The notes under the pieces are model-generated. The model was not told the DNA's origin, ran no database searches, and was given only the letters and a program-made list of their open reading frames with translations. A DNA stretch of 64,000 nucleotides, from contig NZ_CP026095.1 of the NCBI RefSeq assembly GCF_004006295.1, forward strand, positions 1,908,001 to 1,972,000, given 5' to 3'. The DNA comes from Peribacillus asahii (GTDB lineage Bacteria > Bacillota > Bacilli > Bacillales > DSM-1321). The position numbers were made by a program, and so were the translations under genes. Below, one piece after another: positions 15,835 to 24,678 of the stretch (position 1 is its first letter; each line of letters opens with the position of its first letter).

Positions 15835-16887
15835 ATGAGAGCTGCTCAAATTATTGAACAAAGAAAACCGTTAAGAATAGGTCATGTACCTGACCCAACT
15901 CCAGGTCCGCATGATGTCATTGTGAAAGTCGAAGCAAGCGGAGTGTGCCGTAGTGATTGGCATGCTTGGATGGGAGATTGGGAGTGGATTGGCTTAAGTC
16001 CTATTCTTCCGATTATTCCAGGTCATGAATTAGGCGGCATTGTTGAAGCGGTAGGAAAAGAAGTGAAAAACTTTCGTCCAGGAGATCGAGTAACGACTCC
16101 TTTCCACGAAGGCTGTTCACATTGTTTAAACTGTTTGAGTGGTCAATCAAATCGCTGTGATTCTTTACAAATTTTTGGATTTAGTTATGATGGAGCGTAT
16201 GCAGAATATGTGAAAGTACCAAACGGGGATTTTAACTTAGTTGCTCTTCCTGATGAAGTGGACACGCTTACAGCTGCAGCTATTGGTTGTCGCTATATGA
16301 CTGGCTATCATGGTGTCATGCGCAGCAATATTAAGCCAGGGAATTGGCTTGTTGTTCATGGTGCAGGAGGTGTTGGGCTATCTGCTGTTCAAGTTGCCAA
16401 TGCGATAGGCGCTCAAGTCATTGCAGTTGATGTAGATGAGGCTAAATTGGACAAGGCTAAGAAAGAAGGTGCCGTTGTTGGTGTGAACGCTCGCCAAGAA
16501 AATGTTGTGGAAGCCATTCGAGAAATAACGAAGGGTGGGGCACATGCATCCATCGAAGCGCTTGGAATTCAAGAAACAATTTTAAATTCGGTCACTTCTT
16601 TACGCAAAGGAGGCCGACATGTTCAAATCGGTTTAACTACAAAAAATGAAGGGGGCTTAGTTGGTCTTCCGATTGATGCGATTACGGCGATGGAGTTAGA
16701 AGTGGTCGGAAGCCTAGGTAACCCTCGCTCGGAGTATAATGGTTTACTAGCATTGATTGCTCAAGGAAAGTTAAATCCAAAGTCACTCGTTTCACGTGAG
16801 ATTGCCTTAGATGATGTATCTGAGGTGCTTCATGATATGACAAGCTATAAAACATATGGGTTTAATGTAATTACACAATTTAAATAG
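15835..16887 (+). CDS. Zinc-dependent alcohol dehydrogenase (MDR family)
   Basis: This 350-residue medium-chain dehydrogenase oxidises an alcohol with NAD(P). The catalytic-zinc ligands are visible as GVCRSDWH and PGHELGG. A structural-zinc lobe of the C-x2-C-x2-C-x7-C type is present (HEGCSHCLNCLSGQSNRC). The Rossmann loop is HGAGGVGLSAVQ, followed by the acidic VDVDEAK that favours NAD. GGGGGA precedes the ATG. It is a single gene ending in a T-rich run. Substrate is unknown; the acryloyl-CoA and threonine dehydrogenase subfamilies are alternatives. Confidence 0.92.
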   Translation: MRAAQIIEQRKPLRIGHVPDPTPGPHDVIVKVEASGVCRSDWHAWMGDWEWIGLSPILPIIPGHELGGIVEAVGKEVKNFRPGDRVTTPFHEGCSHCLNCLSGQSNRCDSLQIFGFSYDGAYAEYVKVPNGDFNLVALPDEVDTLTAAAIGCRYMTGYHGVMRSNIKPGNWLVVHGAGGVGLSAVQVANAIGAQVIAVDVDEAKLDKAKKEGAVVGVNARQENVVEAIREITKGGAHASIEALGIQETILNSVTSLRKGGRHVQIGLTTKNEGGLVGLPIDAITAMELEVVGSLGNPRSEYNGLLALIAQGKLNPKSLVSREIALDDVSEVLHDMTSYKTYGFNVITQFK

Positions 16888-16941
16888 AAGAGAGATGACT
16901 TTGACACAGGCTTCTGGTTTGTGCCTATTTTTTTGAGTTTG

Positions 16942-16985
16942 AAATATTTTCTAAGCTACCAAACTTGGTAGCTTAGAAAATATTT
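16942..16985. terminator. 44-bp perfect palindrome serving as terminator, overlapping the chrA stop
   Basis: Two 21-base arms (ending CTACCAA / TTGGTAG) surround a 2-base centre, AC. The chrA stop codon and last codons lie inside the palindrome. It is much longer than a normal terminator stem and could extrude as a cruciform. Confidence 0.75.
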
Positions 16986-18166
16986 GATTCAATAAATGTA
17001 AGTAATGTACCGCCAATGGCTCCGCAAACAACAATAATCCAAGGAGGGAGCTTCCAAAACATAAGCATACTAAATAAGATGGCAGCTAAGGTAAAGTCAA
17101 TGGAGGTTAGAATGGAGCTAGTCCAAATAGGATGGTAAAATGCTGAAATTAAAATTCCTACTACTGCAGCATTTATACCCATAAACGCCCCTTTAATTTT
17201 AGGATTACGACGTAAAGTATCCCAAAATGGTAACATACCAAGGATTAGAAGGAAGGCGGGTAAGAATATAGCGATAGTTGCGACTAAGCCGCCCTGCCAC
17301 CCATACATAATAGCACCTAAATAAGCGGCAAATGTAAATAAGGGGCCGGGTACTGCTTGGGTCACACCATAGCCAGCTAAGAAAGCTTCTTCGCTAATCC
17401 ATCCAGTGGGAACCAATTCTCTTTCTAGTAAAGGGAGAACAACGTGACCGCCGCCAAACACTAAGGAACCAGATCGATAGAAGCTATCAAACATGGCTAC
17501 CCAGTGAGATGCAGTTATCTCCTTTAAAATAGGCAATAGAATTAATAATCCAAAGAATACTGTTAAACATACGATTCCCACTTTTCTTGTAATGGGGAAC
17601 TGGATACTTTCTTCGTCACTTTTAGTATGTTGTTTATATAGAAGATAACCAAGAAGGGCAGAAATGCAAATAACAACTACTTGAGTAAGAATGGATTGCC
17701 ATAAAAGTGTTCCTACTAATGCGAATAATGCAATGGTTTTTCTCTTTAAATCAGGAGTTAAATTTTTTGCCATCCCTAAAATAGCATGTGCAACTACGGC
17801 TACTGCCACTATTTTTAATCCGTGTATCCAGCCAGCTTCTCCTGTATCCAGCCCTTGAAGGAGTATAGCAAATAGTATGAGAGCAATTACGGAAGGAAGT
17901 GTAAATCCGATAAAAGCTACGATTCCACCTAGAATTCCTGCGCGCATAACTCCTATCCCGATTCCTACTTGGCTACTAGCTGGACCGGGTAAGAATTGAG
18001 AGAGTGCTACTAAGTCCGCATAACTTTTTTCATCCATCCATTTTCTTCTTCGAATATATACCTCGTGGAAATATCCTAAATGAGCAACGGGACCGCCAAA
18101 CGATGTTAATCCAAGTTTAGTCGAAACGAAGAGTATTTCTAGTAATGATTTAAATCTACTGTTCAT
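16973..18166 (-). CDS. chrA: Chromate transporter ChrA, two-domain form
   Basis: This 397-residue CHR-family membrane protein couples export of chromate to ion movement. Both CHR halves are present: the first begins KLGLTSFGGPVAHLG and contains LSQFLPGPASSQVGI, the second contains SLVFGGGHVVLPLLERE and GVTQAVPGPLFTFAAYLG. About ten to twelve membrane helices are visible. I chose the ATG at 18166 because GGAG lies 9 bases upstream; the in-frame ATG 15 bases earlier lacks one. It is a single gene. The true substrate may be chromate or a related oxyanion. Confidence 0.93.
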   Translation of the reverse strand: MNSRFKSLLEILFVSTKLGLTSFGGPVAHLGYFHEVYIRRRKWMDEKSYADLVALSQFLPGPASSQVGIGIGVMRAGILGGIVAFIGFTLPSVIALILFAILLQGLDTGEAGWIHGLKIVAVAVVAHAILGMAKNLTPDLKRKTIALFALVGTLLWQSILTQVVVICISALLGYLLYKQHTKSDEESIQFPITRKVGIVCLTVFFGLLILLPILKEITASHWVAMFDSFYRSGSLVFGGGHVVLPLLERELVPTGWISEEAFLAGYGVTQAVPGPLFTFAAYLGAIMYGWQGGLVATIAIFLPAFLLILGMLPFWDTLRRNPKIKGAFMGINAAVVGILISAFYHPIWTSSILTSIDFTLAAILFSMLMFWKLPPWIIVVCGAIGGTLLTFIESNIF

Positions 18167-18285
18167 ATCGAGGTTCTCCATTCTTTTAATCTTGCAACGG
18201 TAAAATCAAATTTTCATAAAATGTAACATAGTGCATGGTTCGTTTTCAATTTGATTAATAGAAAATTTACATAGTTTTAATATAA

Positions 18286-18335
18286 AAAAAGCTTGTAGAC
18301 AGACCCTGATATGGAGGCGTTGTCTACAAGCTTTT
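18286..18335. terminator. Terminator after the PTS_EIIC_2 gene
   Basis: AAAAGCTTGTAGACA and TGTCTACAAGCTTTT form a perfect 15-bp stem around a 20-base loop, with an A run on the plus strand (a T run on the minus strand). Confidence 0.85.
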
Positions 18336-18353
18336 ATGAAGCTGTGTAAGATA

Positions 18354-19391
18354 TTAATCAAACTGTAACTTATAATCTTCTGCTTTAATCATTTTTAATT
18401 TTTTAGAGAATAGGTAGATTAGAACAAGGTTCAATCCAATCGGAATAATGAAGAATGTACTTAGCATGATGGTCATATTTTTAGTAGTCCAGCCACCGTC
18501 AGCTAAATTTATATAATTGAGCGGTCCGACTAATCCTGATAACCCGAAGCCAGCACTATAAGGTGTTCCTTGAATATTTAATACACCGGCCAGAGCTCCA
18601 AGAACTGCTGCTGTGATTAACATTGGAAAAGCGATTTTTGGCTTCATGAAAAAGTTTCGCATTTGAATTTTAGGAGAACCTAACACATGCGCTAATGCTG
18701 TTCCAAGTGAGTTTGCTTTATAGCTAGCAATGGCTAGACCGACACCCGCAGCTACAATACCTAAATTCGCTGCACCGGATCCGATACCAGAAAGCATAAT
18801 AACCGTTGCAACTCCTACTGTTGAAATAGGTGACAATATAATGATACAGAAAATAACAGAAATAAGTGCTCCCATTAAAACAGGTTGTAATGATGTCAAA
18901 TTGGCAACAGCAACGCCTAGTAAACCAGTAGAATGTTTGACAAATGGTAGAATGGAATAACCAATCATGCCTGGGATTAAAATACTTAACGTCGGCATTA
19001 AAAGAATGGAGTACTCTTTTAATCGATTGCCAAGAAATTGAACAAATAACACCGTTAAAGCAGCTGTAATTCCGGTATTAATTACGATTCCAATTCCATT
19101 AAGCGTAAAGGCCCCTTCTGCTGTTTTTTGCACAACACCGCTGCCAACCATCGCTGCAATCCCAATGCTTGCTGTTTGAATGGCTGTTAACTTAAACGTA
19201 ACCCCTACCATTACCCCAATCATAACTGGCAAGAAGCTCATGACAATCACTGTAATGTCTAAAATAGATTGTAAAGCAGGGAAATGTGGAATTAATAGTT
19301 TAAGAATTTCCCCTAATAGGGCATTTGGAATTAACGAAACAACGATTCCGATGCTCATTCCAGTTAACAACTTGCTGAAAAAATCTTTCAT
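18354..19391 (-). CDS. PTS_EIIC_2 (PfoR-like) membrane protein
   Basis: This 345-residue protein has about ten membrane helices and the features of the PTS_EIIC_2 / PfoR family: an early VSLIPNALLGEI, glycine-rich helices such as MLSGIGSGAANLGIVAAGVG, and a late GLSGLVGPLNYINLA segment. PfoR proteins are EIIC-like but lack partner EIIA/EIIB genes here, so sugar phosphorylation is unproven. I chose ATG 19391 because GGGAG lies 9 bases upstream; the upstream in-frame extension is polar and lacks a ribosome binding site. The substrate is unknown. Confidence 0.85.
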   Translation of the reverse strand: MKDFFSKLLTGMSIGIVVSLIPNALLGEILKLLIPHFPALQSILDITVIVMSFLPVMIGVMVGVTFKLTAIQTASIGIAAMVGSGVVQKTAEGAFTLNGIGIVINTGITAALTVLFVQFLGNRLKEYSILLMPTLSILIPGMIGYSILPFVKHSTGLLGVAVANLTSLQPVLMGALISVIFCIIILSPISTVGVATVIMLSGIGSGAANLGIVAAGVGLAIASYKANSLGTALAHVLGSPKIQMRNFFMKPKIAFPMLITAAVLGALAGVLNIQGTPYSAGFGLSGLVGPLNYINLADGGWTTKNMTIMLSTFFIIPIGLNLVLIYLFSKKLKMIKAEDYKLQFD

Positions 19392-19579
19392 GTTACTAAT
19401 CTCCCATCTATTTGTATCTCTTCGATAGATAATGGAAACAATTGTAGGGAATATTCTGATAATAGTCAATGGGATTTTTAGTGCGTTAACTCCTTGATAA
19501 TCTCTCTGCTTTTTTTATTGAATTATAAATGATATTATATACATTGGTTTTACATACATAATTTAAGGAGATGAACAGA

Positions 19580-20020
19580 ATGGCTAAAAAGGGATACATT
19601 GTAATGGAAAATGGAGAAAAGATTGAGCTTGAATTTTATCCTAATGAAGCTCCTAACACAGTAGCTAACTTTGAAAAACTAGCTAATGAAGGCTTTTATG
19701 ATGGAGTAGTTTTCCATAGAGTAATTCCAGGGTTTGTAAGCCAAGGTGGAGACCCTACAGGTACAGGAATGGGTGGAAGTGGTACTACTATTAAATGTGA
19801 GACTGAGGGAAATCCTCATAAACATGAAGCAGGCAGCTTATCTATGGCTCATGCTGGTAGAGATACAGGCTCTAGTCAGTTTTTCATTGTTCATGAGCCG
19901 CAACCTCACCTAAATGGAGTCCACACTGTCTTTGGTAAAGTGACATCAGGTCTTGAAACTGCAAGAGCTATGAAAAATGGTGACACAATGAAAGAAGTAA
20001 GAGTATTTGATGCGGAGTAA
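19580..20020 (+). CDS. ppiB: Cyclophilin-type peptidyl-prolyl isomerase
   Basis: This cytoplasmic single-domain cyclophilin of 146 residues catalyses cis-trans isomerisation of prolyl bonds. It retains the catalytic arginine in [15 protein letters not shown] and the pocket segments [15 protein letters not shown] and [11 protein letters not shown]. The start at 19580 (MAKKGYIV) is supported by AAGGAG 9 bases upstream; another in-frame ATG overlaps that site. It is a single gene with its own terminator. Confidence 0.95.
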   Translation: MAKKGYIVMENGEKIELEFYPNEAPNTVANFEKLANEGFYDGVVFHRVIPGFVSQGGDPTGTGMGGSGTTIKCETEGNPHKHEAGSLSMAHAGRDTGSSQFFIVHEPQPHLNGVHTVFGKVTSGLETARAMKNGDTMKEVRVFDAE

Positions 20021-20036
20021 TTAAATCATGTAAATG

Positions 20037-20070
20037 AGAGTAGGGCTGTTAATTAGCTCTGCTCTTTTTT
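20037..20070 (+). terminator. Terminator of ppiB
   Basis: AGAGtAGgGCT and AGCtCTgCTCT form an imperfect 11-base stem, and TTTTTT follows. Confidence 0.75.
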
Positions 20071-20196
20071 GTTTCTTAATTTATTTATAGCCTATTACGG
20101 TTTTTGAATGCCCCTAAGGATATCCCTGAGAAATCAGGGGAGAGGATAAAGATGGGATTATATATAATGTTTTATCAGGATCTAAATCAAATAAAT

Positions 20197-20243
20197 AAAA
20201 GGATATAACATATTTTATATAACAAATATGCCATGTCCTTTTT
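20197..20243. repeat. Imperfect inverted repeat in the ppiB-yoaT gap
   Basis: AAAAGGATAT...AACATAT and ATATG...GTCCTTTT pair across an AT-rich loop that includes TTTTATATAACA, similar to the 15.4-kb boxes. It may be a weak terminator for yoaT on the minus strand. Nothing else is evident in this 285-base gap. Confidence 0.35.
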
Positions 20244-20305
20244 CCAATTTATTTTATTCCGAATTTTGTACGCTAGGAGAACTTCAACCTAAAGATCCTT
20301 AACAG

Positions 20306-21097
20306 TTAGAAAAATTGACTGGTATCCATCCTAGTGGAACTTCTTCCCTTCACCTGCTTTAACGTCGCTACTATGAGAAAGCTAACAATCACCAATAAGA
20401 GCCATGAACTTACCTTTCCTAGATGAACGAGACTCCATGCTTCGGTTTGGTTTGGATATTTCCACGCTCCAAAGAACGTTGCGATATTTTCAGCTATCCA
20501 TATAAAGAACCCGATGAGTACAAAAGAAAGTGCGAGTGGCATACGATAACGAGTTCCATCAACCTCGTATGTAACCCATGATTGCCAAAAGACGAGCATT
20601 ACAAGTCCAGATAACCACCAACGAACGTCAATCCAATAATGGTGGGTGAAAAAATTCAAATAAATCGCAGCTGCAAGAGGTACAACTACCAAAAATGGTG
20701 GCCACCTAACCAGTTCAACCTTCAACCGCCTCCATGCCTGGCAAAGATAACTCGCTACACTTGCGTACATGAATCCACTATACAAAGGCACTCCAAAAAT
20801 TTTGAAATATCCTTCCTCTGGATAAGACCAGGAGCCCATATGTACCTTGAAAAGTTCAAGAGTAAGTCCAATAAGGTGGAACAATGTGATAACCTTTAGT
20901 TCATCCCGTGTTTCAAGCCCAGAACGCACCATGTACCACTGCATCAGAAGGCAGATGATGAGCAGCCAGTCATACCGTGGCAGGAAGGGAAGTGGCATGA
21001 TTTGTGTAAAAGCCAAAGCAGCAAAAATAATGACAGGAAACAAACACGATAGGGCCTGCTCCCAACCAAAACGAACGAGTTGTTTTAGTGTTCTCAT
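20306..21097 (-). CDS. yoaT: DUF817 membrane protein YoaT
   Basis: This 263-residue integral membrane protein has about eight helices and matches the DUF817/YoaT family: an acidic THLExxKV-like region here read as LTLELFKVHMGSWSYPEEG, then HHYWIDVRWWLSG and WIAENIATFFGAWKYPNQ. Family members have no established function. GGAGG lies 9 bases before the ATG. It follows yozG and yoaS in the same orientation, the arrangement seen in B. subtilis, which supports the naming. Confidence 0.88.
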   Translation of the reverse strand: MRTLKQLVRFGWEQALSCLFPVIIFAALAFTQIMPLPFLPRYDWLLIICLLMQWYMVRSGLETRDELKVITLFHLIGLTLELFKVHMGSWSYPEEGYFKIFGVPLYSGFMYASVASYLCQAWRRLKVELVRWPPFLVVVPLAAAIYLNFFTHHYWIDVRWWLSGLVMLVFWQSWVTYEVDGTRYRMPLALSFVLIGFFIWIAENIATFFGAWKYPNQTEAWSLVHLGKVSSWLLLVIVSFLIVATLKQVKGRSSTRMDTSQFF

Positions 21098-21142
21098 GAT
21101 TGGTGCCTCCGAAAGTTTTTTCTGAATATGTGTAAGTTCTGC

Positions 21143-21361
21143 TTATTGGGTGTCTTCATCACTTTTGTATTCTAAAATATCTCCAGGCTGACATTCTAAA
21201 GCCTTACAAATCGCCTCTAAAGTGGATAATCGAATCGCTTTTGCCTTTCCATTCTTCAATATAGAAAGGTTAGCCATTGTTATGCCAACTCTCTCGGATA
21301 GTTCTGTCACGCTCATTTTCCTTTTCGCCAACATCACATCAATATTGATTATAATTGCCAT
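21143..21361 (-). CDS. yozG: XRE-family HTH regulator YozG
   Basis: This 72-residue protein is almost entirely one Cro/C1-type HTH: VMLAKRKMSVTELSERVGIT followed by the recognition helix MANLSILKNGKAKAIRLSTL. It ends after ECQPGDILEYKSDEDTQ, so it has no ligand domain. Such mini-regulators accompany DUF2975 membrane proteins as a membrane-linked pair. I chose ATG 21361 with GAGGTG 6 bases upstream. It overlaps the operon leader of yoaS closely (10 bases apart). Confidence 0.9.
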   Translation of the reverse strand: MAIIINIDVMLAKRKMSVTELSERVGITMANLSILKNGKAKAIRLSTLEAICKALECQPGDILEYKSDEDTQ

Positions 21362-21371
21362 TGTTTTCACC

Positions 21372-21854
21372 TCAGACCGTTAAGTCATTTTCTGATTTTA
21401 TATCAATCGCTTCTTTTAACAGTTTTTGAAGAACAGCAGCAAAGACTGCAATCACCATTGAAGCAAAAGGAACGACCAATCCGATAAAGATGACACCTGG
21501 GGCGTCGTCTTTATCCGCAAATAGATAGAAGAGCGGCAAGACTAGCACATGTAAGCTACTGATTGTGATGGCACAGTATTTGATTTTCTTTAAAGCTTTT
21601 ACAGATAATTCGGAGAAAGCTTTGTTCTTGTCAATATATCTTAAAAGTTTAAATGCCTGATACAGAGCAAAGTAAAAAGGTATCGCCGATGCATAAAAAA
21701 CGATGGAAACGAGATATTTTATATAAGCAAACTCTGGCAGCAATTGTGCTGTAATATTTCCTATCTCAGGCACCAAAAAGATACACAAAGCAAGAACTGG
21801 GATTCCAATAAAAATAACAGCTATTTTTAAAAATAGTGTTGTAACTTGTTTCAT
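21372..21854 (-). CDS. yoaS: DUF2975 membrane protein YoaS
   Basis: This 160-residue protein has four membrane helices (about 10-30, 45-65, 90-110, 125-150) and the DUF2975 features, including YQAFKLLRYIDKNKAFSELS between helices 2 and 3. It is the first gene of the yoaS-yozG-yoaT unit and probably works with the HTH protein YozG by holding or releasing it at the membrane; that role is inference. The start is ATG 21854 with GAGGTG 6 bases upstream. Confidence 0.88.
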   Translation of the reverse strand: MKQVTTLFLKIAVIFIGIPVLALCIFLVPEIGNITAQLLPEFAYIKYLVSIVFYASAIPFYFALYQAFKLLRYIDKNKAFSELSVKALKKIKYCAITISSLHVLVLPLFYLFADKDDAPGVIFIGLVVPFASMVIAVFAAVLQKLLKEAIDIKSENDLTV

Positions 21855-21982
21855 AAAAAGCACCTCACTTATTTATTTTCAATTTGAATTTAACATACGG
21901 TTTATCGTTTTAAAATAAAAAATTATTTATTTTAATAATATTTTTATTGTTATTTAATTATCCCTTTAATTTTAGATAAAAT

Positions 21983-22022
21983 AAAAAGCATTCCTCATTA
22001 TTTATAGAGAAATGCTTTTTAT
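21983..22022. terminator. Terminator downstream of bioF
   Basis: AAAAAGCATTcCTC and GAGaAATGCTTTTT form a stem with one mismatch around a 10-base loop. It ends the biotin operon on the minus strand. Confidence 0.8.
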
Positions 22023-22029
22023 TTGATTC

Positions 22030-23226
22030 CTATTTCGATTGTATGACATTTTTTGTAGAAAGAAGATTCATCTCTTTTCCGATTTTCACAAAGGTATGTA
22101 AAGCGTATTCCAACTGTTCCTGCTGATGAGTGGCCATTATGGTTAGGCGAATACGGCTCATGCCTTTAGGTACTGTAGGTGGGCGAATAGCTGGAGCAAA
22201 AATTCCTTCTTCTTCTAATCTTTTGGAAAAACGCACAGCATCTTGTGCGGAACCAATTAAAACCGCAAGAATCGGAGTAGAGCCATCTACAAGTGTAAAA
22301 CCTGATTTTTTCAATCCGTTCCGTAAAAATTCCGCATTTTCAAGCAGTCGTACGCTTCTTTCTCTTTCTTCACGAATGATACGAATTCCTTCTATACTAG
22401 CAGCGACAACACTAGGAGATAAAGCCGTTTGGAAAATAAAAGAACGAGCTTTATTGCGCAAATATTGAATGAGGGATTGAGATGCCGCGACATATCCACC
22501 CTCTGCGCCAATTGATTTACTAAGCGTTCCCATTAATAAATCGATCTGCTGCGTCAATCCAAAATATTCGGCTGTACCAGCACCTGTTTTACCCAGAATT
22601 CCCGTAGAGTGTGCATCATCGACCATTACCATAGCTCCGTATTTTTTTGCAAGTAAGACGATAGCAGGAAGTGGAGCAATATTTCCGTCCATGCTGAACA
22701 CACCGTCTGTAACAATTAGCTTTCGTTGATAAGAGGTTACACTTTGTAATTTTTTCTCTAAATCGTTCATATCAACGTGATTGTAAATAACCGTATCAGC
22801 TTTACTTAAGCGGCAGCCATCAATGATGCTAGCGTGGTTTAGAGAATCGCTTAAAATAACATCACCCTGCTTCATCAAAGTAGAAATAATGCCGACATTT
22901 GCTAGGAATCCGCTGCTAAATACAAGGCTAGCTTCCTTTCCTTTAAAAGAGGCAATGTCACGTTCTAACTGTTCATGCAAAGAAAGATTTCCCGTCGTTA
23001 AACGAGAGCCGCCGCTTCCTGTACCAAATTGTTTGATTGCTTCAATGGCTTTTTCTTTCATACGTGAATCATTGGCTAAACCTAGATAATTATTAGAAGA
23101 AAATAGAAGAATCTTTTTTCCTTCTAGCACTGTTTCTGTATCACTTGCTGCATCTATCCTCCGCAGTGTTCGAAATAATCCTTGTTCTCGAATTTGCTGT
23201 AATTCCTGGTTAAGATAATCTGTCAT
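22030..23226 (-). CDS. bioF: BioF: 8-amino-7-oxononanoate synthase
   Basis: This 398-residue PLP enzyme condenses pimeloyl-CoA with L-alanine in biotin synthesis. The family motifs are intact: LLFSSNNYLGLANDSRMKEK, GTGSGGSRLTTGN, the aspartate pair in VDDAHSTGILG, and the PLP lysine in GTLSKSIGAEGG. It overlaps bioW by 4 bases (ATGA), with GAAGGAGGG upstream. The pathway partners bioA, bioD and bioB are not in the window. KBL (2-amino-3-ketobutyrate ligase) is the closest alternative, but context decides for BioF. Confidence 0.95.
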   Translation of the reverse strand: MTDYLNQELQQIREQGLFRTLRRIDAASDTETVLEGKKILLFSSNNYLGLANDSRMKEKAIEAIKQFGTGSGGSRLTTGNLSLHEQLERDIASFKGKEASLVFSSGFLANVGIISTLMKQGDVILSDSLNHASIIDGCRLSKADTVIYNHVDMNDLEKKLQSVTSYQRKLIVTDGVFSMDGNIAPLPAIVLLAKKYGAMVMVDDAHSTGILGKTGAGTAEYFGLTQQIDLLMGTLSKSIGAEGGYVAASQSLIQYLRNKARSFIFQTALSPSVVAASIEGIRIIREERERSVRLLENAEFLRNGLKKSGFTLVDGSTPILAVLIGSAQDAVRFSKRLEEEGIFAPAIRPPTVPKGMSRIRLTIMATHQQEQLEYALHTFVKIGKEMNLLSTKNVIQSK

Positions 23227-24017
23227 GAGCTTGCCCTCCTTCTATGCTCGGTTTCGTTTTCATATGTAATACAGACAGGTGTTGTTTCTAAATAAGAAAT
23301 ATAGTCATCTAGAGGACAATGTTGTTTAACAAAAAAGATGCGTCCTCCACAATCTTCTCCAATATTTTTTAAGTGAGTAATCCGTTTATAACCAGTAGCA
23401 GAACTTGCCACATAGCCAGTTATATAATCTGGATCATCAGACCAGCATAATTCAGCTATTGTATAAGGAGAAGCTGTGACCTTTGAAGCGAGAGCGAGTG
23501 CCTCTCTAATACGAGAAGAGGTAAAAGGTTGGTGAAATGCAGACCAGTTACTCCAACTTTGTGTATGCCAATCCATTCGGGATACCCGTACACCTTTCAG
23601 TTCTTGATGATCTAGCCGTTTTCCGGTTTGGCTGTCTACAATAATGGCACCTCTTTGATGTGTTGATTGTTTGAGAAAGTTCAGCCCTTGTGTAATCGCT
23701 TCATCTGAGATTTCAAGGAATGAAAGAAGAGACACAGCTTTTTTTCGTCCTTCCGTCACGTTTTGTACATGTTCAGTGGAAACAGGAAGAGGGCTAATTG
23801 TCTTGATTTCTTGATTTTGGAGTTTTTCAATTACTAACTGAATGAAATCACAATCACCACGGGAATGATTAAGCGATTTAGTAAGCAGTTCTGTTGCCAA
23901 TTTATATAGTTCTTCTTTTTGTCCGAGGCGCTCTCCGCCCGATATATGCCGACCACCTTGTTCATGGGCTCCTCCTTCGGCTGCTCTCATTCTAATGCTA
24001 TAAAGCTCGTTTAACAT
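23223..24017 (-). CDS. bioW: BioW: 6-carboxyhexanoate-CoA ligase
   Basis: This 264-residue ligase activates free pimelate to pimeloyl-CoA with ATP, the entry point to biotin in many Bacilli. Family marks include YSIRMRAAEGGAHEQGGRHI at the start, the ERL region after it, the RVSRMDW segment, and GGRIFFVKQ near the end. The start is ATG 24017 with AAAGGAG 9 bases upstream, inside the end of bioY, which it overlaps by 20 bases. Confidence 0.95.
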   Translation of the reverse strand: MLNELYSIRMRAAEGGAHEQGGRHISGGERLGQKEELYKLATELLTKSLNHSRGDCDFIQLVIEKLQNQEIKTISPLPVSTEHVQNVTEGRKKAVSLLSFLEISDEAITQGLNFLKQSTHQRGAIIVDSQTGKRLDHQELKGVRVSRMDWHTQSWSNWSAFHQPFTSSRIREALALASKVTASPYTIAELCWSDDPDYITGYVASSATGYKRITHLKNIGEDCGGRIFFVKQHCPLDDYISYLETTPVCITYENETEHRRRASS

Positions 24018-24498
24018 GATGATGTCTCCTTTGTTTTTCACTAATTTTTTTGAACACTTCTTTTAATGGCCATACTGTTAAAGCGGTAAAAATCATTCCT
24101 GGAATAGCCGCTAAAAGCAACGGACCAGAAGGAATGCCAAGAGTGAAGGCAAGTACGAAGCGAGCAACCACAGTCCCGATTGGTCCAGCTAGTATTAAAA
24201 CAGGAAGAGAAGTTCCGAATAAAGCTACTATTCCACCAGCGACGATTCGAAAAGTCATCGCTATTTCGATGTTTAATAGATTATGAATACCAAGCAGAAA
24301 TAGAATCAGACTAGCAAGGATACCTGCAAGAAGGTAGCGTTTGAATCCAAATACAGCAGCAATTGCTACAGCAATGGGAGCAGAAAGCTGGAATTCTGAG
24401 CCTGGAATGCCGATAGGAATCTTAATTGCTCCTGTAATCGCTATAAAACTAGCAAGCAAAGCAATCAGCGCAAGATCGTAAGTTGTCCATTTTTTCAT
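23998..24498 (-). CDS. bioY: BioY: biotin transporter substrate-binding component
   Basis: This 166-residue membrane protein with about six helices is an ECF-type S component for biotin. It has the early TGAIKIPIGIPGSEFQLSAP segment and PSGPLLLAAIPG. GAGG precedes the ATG. It is the first gene of the bioY-bioW-bioF operon and lies directly behind a BirA box. The architecture differs slightly from canonical BioY, so a pimelate-uptake role is a possible alternative. Confidence 0.88.
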   Translation of the reverse strand: MKKWTTYDLALIALLASFIAITGAIKIPIGIPGSEFQLSAPIAVAIAAVFGFKRYLLAGILASLILFLLGIHNLLNIEIAMTFRIVAGGIVALFGTSLPVLILAGPIGTVVARFVLAFTLGIPSGPLLLAAIPGMIFTALTVWPLKEVFKKISEKQRRHHHVKRAL

Positions 24499-24514
24499 AA
24501 GAACCTCCTAATGA

Positions 24515-24542
24515 TGTTAACTTAAATTAAAATAAGTTGACA
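24515..24542 (-). promoter_or_regulatory. BirA operator (biotin box) upstream of bioY
   Basis: TGTTAAC and GTTGACA lie as inverted half-sites 14 bases apart (read on the plus strand), 17 bases upstream of bioY. This is the classical biotin box bound by biotinyl-AMP-charged BirA. Confidence 0.88.
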
Positions 24543-24678
24543 ATTGAGAATATTAAAACATAATACATCGATATCGTCAATATAGGAAAAATTGAATTTC
24601 TTAATGATCTTGTATTGGAGCTAAAACGTTATTTAGTCTTCTTTAAGTATTTGGGTAGGATGTTCTAGGAGGATAATT

